A stretch of 58,608 bases of DNA from positions 1 to 58,608 of the forward strand of contig RKRR01000026.1 of the NCBI GenBank assembly GCA_007571305.1. Reading direction: 5' to 3'. The notes beneath the pieces were generated by a model. The model saw only the letters and a list, made by a program, of their open reading frames with translations, made no database searches and was not told the DNA's origin. The number at the start of each line of letters is the position of its first letter. Position 1 is the stretch's first letter. The DNA is from Candidatus Poribacteria bacterium (lineage in GTDB: Bacteria; Poribacteria; WGA-4E; WGA-3G). This document shows, piece by piece, positions 40,073 to 49,491 of this stretch. A program made the position numbers and the translations under genes.

Positions 40073-40489
40073 ATGCCTGATGAACAAAGTATCGTATCGC
40101 TGCTGGAGGAACGTGTTGAACTTGCGATTTCAACCGTCCAACAATTGAGAACAGAAAAGTTGGAACTTGAGGCGGAAGTTGCTCGACTCAACAGTGATTT
40201 ACTGCAACGTGATGCACAGATTCAGGATCTTGAAGATCGTAATAGTGGTCTTACGGAAGAGCTGGACTCAGAACGAACAGCCACTCGGGCTGAACGATCA
40301 GAAATCCGCGAGAGACTTGAAGATTTGATGGCTGTCCTCACTGCCTCAGATGAAGATGCAGAAAATACAGAAGATGAAATCGATTTTGAGGTGGAACACG
40401 ATGAATCAGACTTGGAGGCAATTGAATCGGACTCGGAGGCAGTTGAAGCTGAGCAGCCAGTAGTTCGCAGGGGCTTTGCGGGTATATAG
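40073..40489 (+). CDS. Coiled-coil protein, ZapB-like N-terminus with acidic tail
   Basis: The protein has 138 residues. Residues 3-70 form a leucine-zipper-like coil (SLLEERVELAISTVQQLRTE, LELEAEVARLNSDLLQRDAQ), as in ZapB-type division proteins; the C-terminal half is Glu/Asp-rich, ending in VVRRGFAGI. GGAGGA lies five bases before the ATG. A role in division-ring organisation is a guess from shape only. Confidence 0.6.
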   Translation: MPDEQSIVSLLEERVELAISTVQQLRTEKLELEAEVARLNSDLLQRDAQIQDLEDRNSGLTEELDSERTATRAERSEIRERLEDLMAVLTASDEDAENTEDEIDFEVEHDESDLEAIESDSEAVEAEQPVVRRGFAGI

Positions 40490-40503
40490 AGACTTAATTA
40501 CTC

Positions 40504-41655
40504 GTGCGTGTCTTAGTCCTTTCTCATTCTTATATTATGAAGCCGTACCGACGGAAATTCGCTCTTATTGCGGAACGTCCGGATGTCACACTACGAGTTG
40601 TGGTTCCTGAGTGTTGGTATGAAAGTTTCCAAGATATTGTTTTTGAACCAGACTCGAATACGCAGTGTGAAGAATTTCCGTGCCCAATCCGATTTTCGGG
40701 ATACGGCAGCCGCTTCTACTACCGGCATGGTGTGAAGTCCCACTTCCGAGATTTTCAGCCTGATATTATCCACTTGGAGGAGGAGGCGTGGAGCCTCAAT
40801 GCCCTACAGACAGTTCGGTTGAAACGGAAATATTGTCCAAAGAGCTGTTTTATTTTTCGCACATCACTGAGTATACCGACCAAACAGCGGTTTGGATTTT
40901 TGCCTATATGGATTGAACGCCATGTCTTTCGAGAAACGGATAGAGCTTTCCCGCTAAGTGTGAATGCCGGCAAGATTCTCACGCAACGCGGTTATACCGG
41001 ACAACAAACCCCGTTTCCGAATGGCGTTGATGTGCGGCATTTCTATAAAATGGATGTCAGGAAGCTGAGGGATTCTTTGCAACTCAGTGACTGCTTCGTC
41101 GTTGGTTATGTCGGTAGATTGCTTCAGATGAAAGGCGTAGATACACTCCTTACGGCTTTCGCGCACCTTGTAAGCCAAGATACGACGCGTACATATAAAC
41201 TTTTAATTCTCGGACAAGGTGAAGATAAACCCAGTTTTCAAAAAACTGCCGAAACCCTTGGAATTTCTGGAGATATTGTGTGGATAGACGCGGTACCTCC
41301 TGAAGAGGTAGCTGCCTATATTAATTGTATGGATACGTTGGTCCTGCCATCTCGGACAACAAGCGGATGGGTAGAATTTTTCGGTAGGGTCCTGATTGAG
41401 GGAATGGCATGCGAAGTACCGGTTGTCGGTTCAGATTCTGGAGAAATTCCTCACGTGATTGATAGCGCAGGACTTATCTTTCCTGAAGGTAACACAGAGG
41501 TCTTGGCAGAACAGATACATCGCATCGCACATGATACCCGTCTACAGAACGACTTGATTGTACGTGGGCTTGATCGCGTTCAGGACTTTACTTGGGAAAC
41601 GATTGCGGAGCAGACCTATCAGGCGTATCAGGAGTTACTTCAGAGTGCTTCGTAG
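40504..41655 (+). CDS. Glycosyltransferase family 4 (GT-B fold)
   Basis: The protein has 383 residues and begins with GTG at 40504, 14 bp after the coiled-coil gene. It opens with MRVLVLSHSYIMKPYRRKFA. The donor-binding half carries VGYVGRLLQMKGVDTLLTAF, the LGQGEDKPSF strand and the E-x7-E motif in FGRVLIEGMACEVPVVGS; GEIPHVI follows. It probably transfers a sugar in cell-surface glycan synthesis; donor and acceptor are unknown. Retaining GT4 enzymes usually use NDP-sugars. Confidence 0.83.
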   Translation: MRVLVLSHSYIMKPYRRKFALIAERPDVTLRVVVPECWYESFQDIVFEPDSNTQCEEFPCPIRFSGYGSRFYYRHGVKSHFRDFQPDIIHLEEEAWSLNALQTVRLKRKYCPKSCFIFRTSLSIPTKQRFGFLPIWIERHVFRETDRAFPLSVNAGKILTQRGYTGQQTPFPNGVDVRHFYKMDVRKLRDSLQLSDCFVVGYVGRLLQMKGVDTLLTAFAHLVSQDTTRTYKLLILGQGEDKPSFQKTAETLGISGDIVWIDAVPPEEVAAYINCMDTLVLPSRTTSGWVEFFGRVLIEGMACEVPVVGSDSGEIPHVIDSAGLIFPEGNTEVLAEQIHRIAHDTRLQNDLIVRGLDRVQDFTWETIAEQTYQAYQELLQSAS

Positions 41656-41698
41656 GTGAGCGAATAAAATTAGAATCTGAAAATAAGAAAAAGGAAAA

Positions 41699-41782
41699 TG
41701 CCCCCGACTGGACTCGAACCAGCATGCCAATTAAGGCACAGGCCCTCAACCTGCTGTGTATACCAAATTCCACCACAGGGGC
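41699..41782 (-). tRNA. tRNA-Leu (GAG)
   Basis: 84 nt with a long variable arm. The acceptor pairs GCCCCTG with CGGGGGC (one G-T), the anticodon loop is TTGAGGG on a GCAGG/CCTGT stem and the T-loop GGTTCGAGTCC. It sits between the glycosyltransferase and the dehydrogenase on the opposite strand. CCA is not encoded. Confidence 0.94.
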
Positions 41783-41898
41783 ATTGCATGGTTAATTATA
41801 CTTTACTTGGATAGCAATGTCAAATTTTTTGGACGGATTAAAAAAATAACGGTCGCGATGATTCTTCGCGATGTTTACAGTATTTTTGAATAACAAAC

Positions 41899-44832
41899 AT
41901 GGATCCTTCTATATCGGAAACTCTTGAACAACAATTATCCAATACGCTTGCAGGAGAGGTACGTTTCGATCTGTATTCTAAAGCACTCTACAGCACAGAC
42001 GCGAGCCTCTACCAGATACAGCCGATAGGTGTTGTCATCCCGAAAGATCGTCAAGATGTTATCAAGACTGTGCAAATTGCAGCAGAAGGCAATATTCCGA
42101 TTCTTCCACGCGGTGGCGGCACGAGTCTCGCTGGACAAAGCGTCGGTGAGGCGATCGTGTTGGACATGTCTAAATACATGAATCAACTTCTTGAGGTAAA
42201 TGTTGCCGAGCATTGGGCGCGCGTGCAACCCGGTATCGTCTTAGACGAATTGAACCATCAGTTAAAACCGCACGGCTTGATGTACGCACCCGATGTCGCC
42301 ACGAGCAGTCGGGCGAACGTCGGCGGCACCATCGGAAACAACTCCGCGGGTTCACATTCGCTCATCTATGGCAAAACCGTTGATCACGTCATGTCGCTTG
42401 ACTTAGTACTCTCCAATGCCGATGAAATCACAGCATCCCCCATTTCCCTCGCAGCATTAGAGACGAAAAAACAGCAAAACACATTAGAGGCGAACATCCA
42501 TCGTGAACTTTGTCGCGTGTGTACGGACAATGAAGCCGAGATCCGTAAACGTTATCCTCGTATCTTGCGTCGCGTTGCGGGTTACAACCTCGATGAATTT
42601 GTCCCAAACGCTGGTTCAAAAGAGGTTACACCTTATCGTCGTGATGGATGCGATGAAAATCATCCTTTTAGCCTGACGAAAATCCTTGTCGGCTCTGAAG
42701 GTACACTTGCCACGACTACCGAGGCGACAGTGAACCTCGTCCCAATTCCGAAATTAACCGCCCTGTGTGTCGTCCATTTTGAGTCACTTGTTGGTTCTAT
42801 GGAGGCGATGCAAGCTATCCTGGAATGCAACCCGACTGCCGTAGAACTTATAGACAAGACAATCCTTGATATGGCGCGGGATTCATTGGAATTTTCGCGG
42901 CTTACGACTTTCATACAAGGCGAACCTGCTGCACTACTTGCTGTTGAATTTTACGGTGAAACACAAGCAGAACTGGAGTCACAGTTAGACAGACTTGAAA
43001 AAAGGTTGAAAAGTAGCGGTTTCGGCTATGCATTCGTGCGCTGTTTCACCGCTGAGGAAAAATCCCGTGTCTGGGAGACGCGGAAAGCTGGACTTGGCTT
43101 ACTAATGGGTATGAAAGGTGATGCCAAGCCGGTTGGTTTCGTCGAAGATGCCGCGGTGCCGATAGAGAATTTACCGGAATACGTCCGCCGATTTGACGAG
43201 ATCGTTACATCACACAATACCACCGCTGCCTACTATGCGCATGCAAGTGTTGGGCTCTTGCACAACCGTCCTATTGTCAATCTTAAATCCGAAACCGATA
43301 TTCAAAAGATGCACGACATTGCCCGCGAGGTTCGAGATCTGCTCATGGAATTAGATGGTGCTATGAGCGGTGAACACGGCGACGGGCTCGTCCGCAGTGA
43401 GTGGATAGAGAGCATGTTCGGTCCGCAGATATATCAAGCACTCGCTGAAGTGAAAACAGCATTTGATCCCAATGGGATTATGAATCCGGGTAAAATCGTC
43501 GATGCGCCATCGATGACAGAAAATCTCCGTTTCGGTACAGACTACAATACGATTAAAATTGATACTTACTTCGATTTTTCCAGTCAAGATGGATTTGGTG
43601 GGGCAATTGAAATGTGCAACGGTGTCGGGGCGTGTCGAAAGACATTGACTGGCACGATGTGTCCCTCCTTTATTGGCACACGTGAAGAGGAGCACTCAAC
43701 ACGGGGACGTGCAAATGCACTCCGATCCATTATTTCAGGCGCACTGGCACATACAGAAATCACAGGCGAACGGCTCCAAGAAGTGTTGGATTTATGTCTC
43801 GGATGCAAAGCGTGTAAGGCGGAATGTCCATCTAATGTAGATATGGCAAAGATTAAATATGAAGTCCTTGCACACTATCACAAAGAAAACGGTTTACCTT
43901 TACATCGGCGTTTATTCGGTGAAATCGGCTCGCTCGCCCCTTTAGGATCGATATTTTCACCCTTCTCTAACTGGGCAGTCAACAACGGGCTTTCCAAATG
44001 GATTGCCGAAAAACTCATCGGTGTTGATCGGCGACGCGATATGCCAACCTTCGTACGTCCCACTTACGAACAGTGGTTTCGAAAGCGAAATTCCCGGCGA
44101 ACGTCGGACAAGAAGGTCGTTCTCTTTCCCGATACCTTTATGAACTACAGCGAACCCTCTATTGGTAAAGCTGCGGTGGAGTTGCTCGAAGCGTGTGGAT
44201 TCGAAGTGTTACTGCCCCAAAAAAGGTGTTGTGGACGACCTCTTATCTCCGAAGGAATGCTTGACCGAGCCATTGCGAATGCGAGTTACAATATTGACGC
44301 GCTGCGCGGTTATGCCGACGCGGGAATTCCAATTATTGGGTGTGAACCGAGCTGCACCTCCGCTATCACTGATGATTACGTTGAGTTGATCGGTACGGCC
44401 GACGCGAAACGTGTCGCTGAGGCGACCTGTTCATTCGAGGAGTTTCTTGTTCAACTTACTGAAGAGGGTGAACTCTCTTTGGAACTCTCTACAGAACCGC
44501 GTGACATCCTGCTGCACGGACATTGCCATCAACGAGCACTTGTCGGTATTCAGCCGACCGTGGAGATGTTAAGTCTGCCGTCGGAACACAATGTCACCGT
44601 GATTGACTCGAGTTGTTGTGGCATGGCGGGGGCATTTGGATACGAGAAGGCACACTATGACCTCTCTATGAAAATTGGCGAATTGAGACTTTTTGAGGCT
44701 GTTCGTGAGAAACCGCCGGACAGCTTTGCGTTGAGTGCTGCTGGCTTTTCTTGTAGACATCAGCTGGAACATGGAACAGGCGTGCAACCGAAGCACCCTG
44801 TCGAAATCTTACGGGAGGCAGTTGTAAAATAG
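41899..44832 (+). CDS. FAD/Fe-S fusion dehydrogenase (GlcD + GlcF-like, YdiJ type)
   Basis: The protein has 977 residues. The N-terminal half is a PCMH-type FAD-binding domain (PILPRGGGTSLAGQS near 73; ATSSRANVGGTIGNNSAG) plus the FAD-oxidase C-terminal domain with GEHGDGLVRSEW near 490. Two ferredoxin-type [4Fe-4S] motifs follow: CNGVGACRKTLTGTMC (about 572) and CLGCKACKAEC (about 633). Two CCG domains end it (KRCCGRP near 775, DSSCCGMAGAFG near 902), as in glycolate and lactate oxidoreductases. It likely oxidises a D-2-hydroxy acid (lactate, glycolate or 2-hydroxyglutarate) and passes electrons to the quinone pool. Confidence 0.88.
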   Translation: MDPSISETLEQQLSNTLAGEVRFDLYSKALYSTDASLYQIQPIGVVIPKDRQDVIKTVQIAAEGNIPILPRGGGTSLAGQSVGEAIVLDMSKYMNQLLEVNVAEHWARVQPGIVLDELNHQLKPHGLMYAPDVATSSRANVGGTIGNNSAGSHSLIYGKTVDHVMSLDLVLSNADEITASPISLAALETKKQQNTLEANIHRELCRVCTDNEAEIRKRYPRILRRVAGYNLDEFVPNAGSKEVTPYRRDGCDENHPFSLTKILVGSEGTLATTTEATVNLVPIPKLTALCVVHFESLVGSMEAMQAILECNPTAVELIDKTILDMARDSLEFSRLTTFIQGEPAALLAVEFYGETQAELESQLDRLEKRLKSSGFGYAFVRCFTAEEKSRVWETRKAGLGLLMGMKGDAKPVGFVEDAAVPIENLPEYVRRFDEIVTSHNTTAAYYAHASVGLLHNRPIVNLKSETDIQKMHDIAREVRDLLMELDGAMSGEHGDGLVRSEWIESMFGPQIYQALAEVKTAFDPNGIMNPGKIVDAPSMTENLRFGTDYNTIKIDTYFDFSSQDGFGGAIEMCNGVGACRKTLTGTMCPSFIGTREEEHSTRGRANALRSIISGALAHTEITGERLQEVLDLCLGCKACKAECPSNVDMAKIKYEVLAHYHKENGLPLHRRLFGEIGSLAPLGSIFSPFSNWAVNNGLSKWIAEKLIGVDRRRDMPTFVRPTYEQWFRKRNSRRTSDKKVVLFPDTFMNYSEPSIGKAAVELLEACGFEVLLPQKRCCGRPLISEGMLDRAIANASYNIDALRGYADAGIPIIGCEPSCTSAITDDYVELIGTADAKRVAEATCSFEEFLVQLTEEGELSLELSTEPRDILLHGHCHQRALVGIQPTVEMLSLPSEHNVTVIDSSCCGMAGAFGYEKAHYDLSMKIGELRLFEAVREKPPDSFALSAAGFSCRHQLEHGTGVQPKHPVEILREAVVK

Positions 44833-44929
44833 TTTTTTAATGATTCGCGAGGCGTTAAATGAAGCCATTTGTTTATTGATGGTTCTCTCACATCCGCCTG
44901 CGTCATTGTTGCGGGCTGCTGTTTTCGTT

Positions 44930-45050
44930 TATAGTGATATCCGAAAATAAATGCACACTTGTAGCATAGACTGTTGGTTTCCTGTGCATCAGATAATTTC
45001 AGAGTTCACACGACGGTACGAGTGTATAAGTAATTACGGAATCTACTATA
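44930..45050 (+). repeat. MITE-like element, intact copy of 121 bp
   Basis: Terminal inverted repeats TATAGTGATATCCG and CGGAATCTACTATA bound it. The interior aligns with the reverse complement of the element at 56707 and with the left part of that at 28375. It lies upstream of the Nramp-like gene; the rest of the gap 44833-45162 holds nothing else recognised. Confidence 0.8.
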
Positions 45051-45162
45051 AAAAATTAAAGGTAAAACTAAACGGTAAGCCCACAATGTGATGGAGGACG
45101 GATAGGAGGAAAACACGTTAAACAAGAAATTCACTTCATTACTCCGCAAGGTAAAATAAAAA

Positions 45163-46593
45163 ATGTCTAAGATTTATCAACCACTCGATGATTTCAGGAT
45201 CGTCGAATTGCCAGAAAAACAGTTGCCTTTTTGGAAAATAGCGGGTCCCGGTGCCATCTTAGTCGGTCTGTCCATTGGTGCGGGCGAGAGTGTGATCTGG
45301 CCCCTCATCGCTGCTGAGTATGGGGGGAGCATGATCTGGGCGGCTGTGCTTGGTGTGTTCCTTCAACTCTGGATAAACTTTGAAGTAGGTCGATGGACGA
45401 TTGCTACAGGCGAGACAGTGTATACAGGCTACAACCGTATCTGGCGAGGTTTTGCACCGGTGTTTATTCTACTGACTGTGGTGGGTTGGATAGCACCGGG
45501 ATGGGCACGGACATCGGGACTTGCGTTCAAGGCACTTGTGTTCGGACCTGGTGGTTGGGGTTCTGATACCTTTTGGACAGTCGTGACATTTGCCGGGGTT
45601 GCGCTTATTCTCTTCGGACCTAAGATGATTTACCAATCTGTCGAACGGACGGTTGAGGTGCTCGTCGCGATTGTAACAATTGGGTTAATTCTGGTTGCCA
45701 TCGCTGTCGGTTCAATGGAAACATGGCAGAAACTTGGATCTGGTCTGATAAATGTTGGGTACATAGACCCAGGCATGTCGGTGAAAAAATTGTTTAGTGC
45801 CTTGGTTTTCGCAGGTGCGGGAGGAACAGCCAATCTCTTCTACACCTTCTATCTGCGAGACAAAAACATTGGTATGGGTGCACAATTGCCGGGACTACAG
45901 AATCCCCTTCGAGGCAGGAGTGAAAAGGTGCCTGCGACTGGGTTTCTTTTTGAGGTAACAGAGGAAAATCGAAAACGTTTCACAGCATGGTGGCAGTATG
46001 TGAAAAAGGATCAGATACTATTTTTTTGGGCACTCAACACCTTCACGATCTTGCTTTTTATTTTCGGCGCTCTCGCAGTCTTACATCCTCAAGGAATTGT
46101 TCCTGAACAGGGCAAACTCATCTACGACGAAGCGCGGATATTAGGCGAAATCTGGGGTGTGGTAGGGCAGAGGATCTTCTTATTGGTTGGTGTTGCGACG
46201 CTTTTTGGCACGCAACTCGCGCTGGTTGACGGTGTGTCACGCTCTATTTCTGATATTATCTATACCAACTTCCGAGGGGCACAAAAACGAAGCCTAAGTT
46301 GGTGGTACCTCCTTATCGCAGGCATCTGGATTGTCGGTGGGTGTGTGATCACCTTTGTTATGGAGCAGTTAAACGTCAGCGAATTAGGATTTCTCTTCAA
46401 TGCGGCGTATATGGGTGGTTTCGCAATGGCAATTTATGTGCCGCTTACTCTCTACATGAACCATCGCTTTCTACCTGATTTCGCAAAGCCGAAAAAACTT
46501 TCTACCACCATGATGATAATCGCTTCATGTGTCTATATCGGATTCGCGATTTCAAGTATTGTTTGGGAAATTAAACAATTAACTGGAGGCTAA
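45163..46593 (+). CDS. Nramp-like divalent metal transporter family membrane protein
   Basis: The protein has 476 residues with about eleven helices. The first helix reads GPGAILVGLSIGAGESVIWP, where Nramp proteins have the metal-binding DPGN motif; the alignment therefore suggests a divergent Nramp relative whose substrate may not be Mn or Fe. An insertion near residues 240-280 (GLQNPLRGRSEKVPATG) is cytosolic and unusual. The stop codon is 1 bp before the next phyH-like start, with its ribosome site GGAGG inside the transporter's last codons, so both are translationally coupled. Confidence 0.75.
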   Translation: MSKIYQPLDDFRIVELPEKQLPFWKIAGPGAILVGLSIGAGESVIWPLIAAEYGGSMIWAAVLGVFLQLWINFEVGRWTIATGETVYTGYNRIWRGFAPVFILLTVVGWIAPGWARTSGLAFKALVFGPGGWGSDTFWTVVTFAGVALILFGPKMIYQSVERTVEVLVAIVTIGLILVAIAVGSMETWQKLGSGLINVGYIDPGMSVKKLFSALVFAGAGGTANLFYTFYLRDKNIGMGAQLPGLQNPLRGRSEKVPATGFLFEVTEENRKRFTAWWQYVKKDQILFFWALNTFTILLFIFGALAVLHPQGIVPEQGKLIYDEARILGEIWGVVGQRIFLLVGVATLFGTQLALVDGVSRSISDIIYTNFRGAQKRSLSWWYLLIAGIWIVGGCVITFVMEQLNVSELGFLFNAAYMGGFAMAIYVPLTLYMNHRFLPDFAKPKKLSTTMMIIASCVYIGFAISSIVWEIKQLTGG

Positions 46594-46594
46594 A

Positions 46595-47413
46595 ATGGAT
46601 TTGAAGGAGCGAAAATCCTTTTTTGAAAAAGAAGGTTATCTCGTTGTTGAGAACCTGTTATCGGCAGCAGAAGTCGAAACGTGTCAAGCGGAGATCCACC
46701 GGCTGCATCAGTTTGCTGCAGGACAGGAGTCCGATGCAGAGAAGGAACGGGCAAAGATCACACGCCGACACGTACAGCATGAACCGTTTGCGAAAGACGA
46801 AACACAAGGGGACGATTTACCCGTGTTGCGGAAGGCAGAAAATACGCGTCAGTACTCTGAAGTATTTCGAGACCTCGCACAACATCCGAAACTCATTAGA
46901 GTTGTTCAAGAACTCATTGGAACAGACCTGTTGCTCTTCAGAAGCACGCTCATGTTCAAACCGGCATTTCATGGATCTTCGCACGGGTTGCATCAAGACT
47001 CAGCGTATTGGCCCATGGAGCCTCCGAGTCTTGTTACCGTAAGTATTGCACTCAATAACGCGACAGTTGAGAACGGTTGTTTCAAGGTAATTCCAAGAAG
47101 CCATTTGTGGGGAATGCAGTCGTGGGGACACATTGCACGTCAGCAAGGTGCAGAACTCACCGATCGGAAGGAAGTCGCGGAACAACAGATGGATGTTCCA
47201 CTTTCTGCGGGAAGTGCTCTATTTTTTCATAGTTTAATGGTACATGGTTCGGGCCCAAATGCTACGTCTAATTCTCGGAACACGGCACTATATGCCTACT
47301 TCTCACCGGAAGTCCGGTACGTCCCAAAAGATGGGAAGCCAGGGGAGAAAACATTTCCCGTTGTTGCTGGACTCGATGGCAAAACGGAACTGACGCTTGT
47401 TGCCCAAACGTAG
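46595..47413 (+). CDS. Phytanoyl-CoA dioxygenase (PhyH) family oxygenase
   Basis: The protein has 272 residues. Iron ligands H133-x-D135 (GLHQDSAYWP) and H217 (LMVHGSGPNATSNS), with Arg R228 for 2-oxoglutarate. The bridge reads VENGCFKVIPRSHLWG. It starts at the ATG at 46595 with GGAGG five bases upstream, overlapping the end of the Nramp-like gene. Its stop codon is 3 bp from the start of a transposase remnant, so its present C-terminus may have been altered by that insertion. Confidence 0.87.
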   Translation: MDLKERKSFFEKEGYLVVENLLSAAEVETCQAEIHRLHQFAAGQESDAEKERAKITRRHVQHEPFAKDETQGDDLPVLRKAENTRQYSEVFRDLAQHPKLIRVVQELIGTDLLLFRSTLMFKPAFHGSSHGLHQDSAYWPMEPPSLVTVSIALNNATVENGCFKVIPRSHLWGMQSWGHIARQQGAELTDRKEVAEQQMDVPLSAGSALFFHSLMVHGSGPNATSNSRNTALYAYFSPEVRYVPKDGKPGEKTFPVVAGLDGKTELTLVAQT

Positions 47414-47419
47414 AGGATT

Positions 47420-47850
47420 TTCGTATCCAACACCTTGCGCTCGCTGACGTTGGCGGGTAGCACTTGAAATATCACAGGGAAACCGTTGCGGATACCGGTG
47501 AGAGGGAGTCCATGCCCATAGACCGATCCGTGATACCCGCTTTTCGACCAGATGGCAGTTTTATCAACATTTCGCAAGTTTTTGGGAAGATGACCCTTGA
47601 GGCGATCCTTGGGATGCCAGACGGGACCCGCAGCTTTGAAGAGGCTTTTATCTTCATAAACGACTTCTTGAAGAAATCCGGCTTCTCTGGTGAACGCTTG
47701 GAATTTTGGGGGCAATGTTTTATATCTGCGTCCGAGCAGAGCGTCACGTGTGTCGAACACGCCGGGAATCGACACCGTTCAAGCCAGAGTGGATGATGAA
47801 ATAAGTAATCCTGTTGTGCCCGCATAGCCGTGATCCCCTTGAGGGTCATA
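47420..47850 (-). pseudogene. Fragment of a DDE transposase (IS4/IS5-type), frameshifted and truncated
   Basis: The minus-strand frame ending about 47416 reads VWHPKDRLKGHLPKNLRNVD, then AIWSKSGYHGSVYGHG and GFPVIFQVLPANVSE, the typical first-Asp region of a DDE transposase. A stop lies in-frame near 47779; the likely upstream part (LFHHPLWLE) is in the other frame, so a frameshift lies near 47770. The C-terminal half is missing. No intact terminal repeats are seen. The decayed element abuts the phyH-like stop codon. Confidence 0.75.
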
Positions 47851-48093
47851 ACAGCGTAAAAGATGATCAGCGAAGCATCAGAATATGTCTCGGGTCTTCC
47901 TCTTTGAGAAATTTTTTTTCGGGAGCTAGAAACGCGTCTAATGATAAAAAAAGCAATCTGATAGACTCCCTACTGTCAGGATATTGCATGGGTGTCTGCT
48001 TCAATTTATTTGCTATAAAATGAAAGAATACCCAGTATCCTGATTTTTGACAACTTTTATTTATCAAACACCCTCAATTTTAACTATAGGAGT

Positions 48094-48133
48094 GGGCATT
48101 CCTCCCTGCCTAAAGGCGAGCGGTCTCCTGCCC
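48094..48133 (+). repeat. Imperfect 40-nt hairpin resembling an IS200/IS605 right end
   Basis: GGGCA (48094-48098) pairs with TGCCC (48129-48133), and GCCT/AGGC close the apex. GC-rich hairpins of this form end some IS605-type elements, but no tnpA or tnpB remnant is found. It could equally be a regulatory hairpin, since the yqeK start codon lies 9 bp beyond. The rest of the gap 47851-48141 shows nothing recognisable. Confidence 0.35.
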
Positions 48134-48141
48134 GAAGATTG

Positions 48142-48744
48142 ATGAATTGCACATTAGCAGAACTTCGGGCACATCCGAAGTCGGTCGAAATTCAGCAGTA
48201 CCTCTCAGACAAACTGAGCGAGAAACGCTATCGGCATGTCCTCTCTGTACAAGAGATGAGTGTTGACTTAGCACGTGCTCATCGAGCTAACGTCTGGCAT
48301 GCTAACCTCGCTGCGCTTTTGCATGATAGTGCAAAATGGATGAGTACTCAAGAATTACGCAGCGAAATAAAACGCTATGAAATTCGTCTCGATCCGGTTG
48401 AAGAGCGAAATCCATCTCTTTTGCATCCATTCATTGGCGTAAAAACTGCAATAGAGGAGTTTGCTGTAACAGAACTTGAAATCCTTGAAGCTATTCGGAA
48501 CCATACGACAGGTAGTCCATCGATGGGTATTATTGCACAGATATTATATGTTGCGGACTTTGCAGAGCCAACACGGACCCATAAGGAGGTCGATGTCGTG
48601 CGGGAGTTAGCCTATACAGATTTGAACCGAGCAGTGCATCATGTGGCACGGACAGAAATTGTGTATCTTTTAGAAAAAGGGGTGTTGATTCACCCGAATA
48701 CGCTTCACACCTATAACCGGACGTTAGCAGGTGGCGAGATTTAA
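48142..48744 (+). CDS. yqeK: YqeK-type HD phosphohydrolase (symmetrical Ap4A hydrolase)
   Basis: The protein has 200 residues. HD-domain metal residues are visible: H in YRHVLSVQEMSVDLA, the HD pair in ALLHDSAKWM, H in SLLHPFIGV and IRNHTTGSPSMG, and D in ILYVADFAEPTR, the YqeK pattern. YqeK cleaves diadenosine tetraphosphate to two ADP. The ATG at 48142 is used; a TTG three bases earlier is possible. No strong ribosome site is seen, and a GC-rich hairpin lies just upstream. The next gene is rsfS, a usual neighbour of yqeK. Confidence 0.83.
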   Translation: MNCTLAELRAHPKSVEIQQYLSDKLSEKRYRHVLSVQEMSVDLARAHRANVWHANLAALLHDSAKWMSTQELRSEIKRYEIRLDPVEERNPSLLHPFIGVKTAIEEFAVTELEILEAIRNHTTGSPSMGIIAQILYVADFAEPTRTHKEVDVVRELAYTDLNRAVHHVARTEIVYLLEKGVLIHPNTLHTYNRTLAGGEI

Positions 48745-48967
48745 GAAATGATACGGGTTTCGCGCACGACCGCACGAGGCATAATTACATCAAAAGCTAA
48801 GTATGAGACGTGGGAGTGAGTTGTGTTTTCTGCATAGTAACGCAGACTGAGCTCATAATGAAATAGACAGGTTTTGCTTCGGTGCTTCTCTGACTCTTGA
48901 TGAATGATCCTCAAATCTCAAACCCTCGTCGTTTAACCGCAAGGAAAATAAGAAAGAAGGAATCACG

Positions 48968-49423
48968 ATGGGAACCGAAAAGAATACGTTAGACCTGGTG
49001 AAAGCTGCGGCCTCTGCAGCGATGAGCCGACGTGCACAGGACGGAGTCATTCTCGATCTACGGGAACTTGATGGCTTCACAGATTTTTTTGCAATCTTCA
49101 GTGGTGCCTCTGATATTCAAGTAGAAGGTATATCACAAGCCGTTATTGAGGAACTCGAGACGAACTGGGAACAGCGTCCTTGGCATCAGGAGGGTGAACG
49201 CAAAACAGATTGGATTCTGTTAGACTATGTGGACTTTGTCGTACACGTTTTTCTTTCCGATAGACGCTCCTACTATAACCTTGAACGCTTGTGGGCTGAG
49301 GCAAACCGTATTGAATTGCCAGAATTAACGATGCCTATCCACCAAGGAACATGGGAGGAGGAGATGGATCCTGATGGTGCATTGGTTTTTGGTGAGCAGG
49401 AGAAGAGGACATCAAAAGGATAG
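48968..49423 (+). CDS. rsfS: Ribosome silencing factor RsfS
   Basis: The protein has 151 residues; the conserved core is about 120, followed by a variable tail. GVILDLRELDGFTDFFAIFSG, then DIQVEGISQAVIEEL, GERKTDWILLDYVDFVVHVF and YNLERLWAEA are the RsfS/YbeB/Iojap motifs. It binds L14 to block subunit joining in starvation. AGAAGGA lies before the ATG. The gap to yqeK is 223 bp with no other gene. Confidence 0.92.
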   Translation: MGTEKNTLDLVKAAASAAMSRRAQDGVILDLRELDGFTDFFAIFSGASDIQVEGISQAVIEELETNWEQRPWHQEGERKTDWILLDYVDFVVHVFLSDRRSYYNLERLWAEANRIELPELTMPIHQGTWEEEMDPDGALVFGEQEKRTSKG

Positions 49424-49491
49424 GATCGTCTTGACGAGATGAATCGCTAAGAATTTGAAGTAGAGAAAACAGGGAAGATCGCTTAGGTAGA

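Noticed and set aside
41588..41795. Two short frames on both strands
   Set aside because: They cover a complete tRNA-Leu gene and are its translation artefacts.
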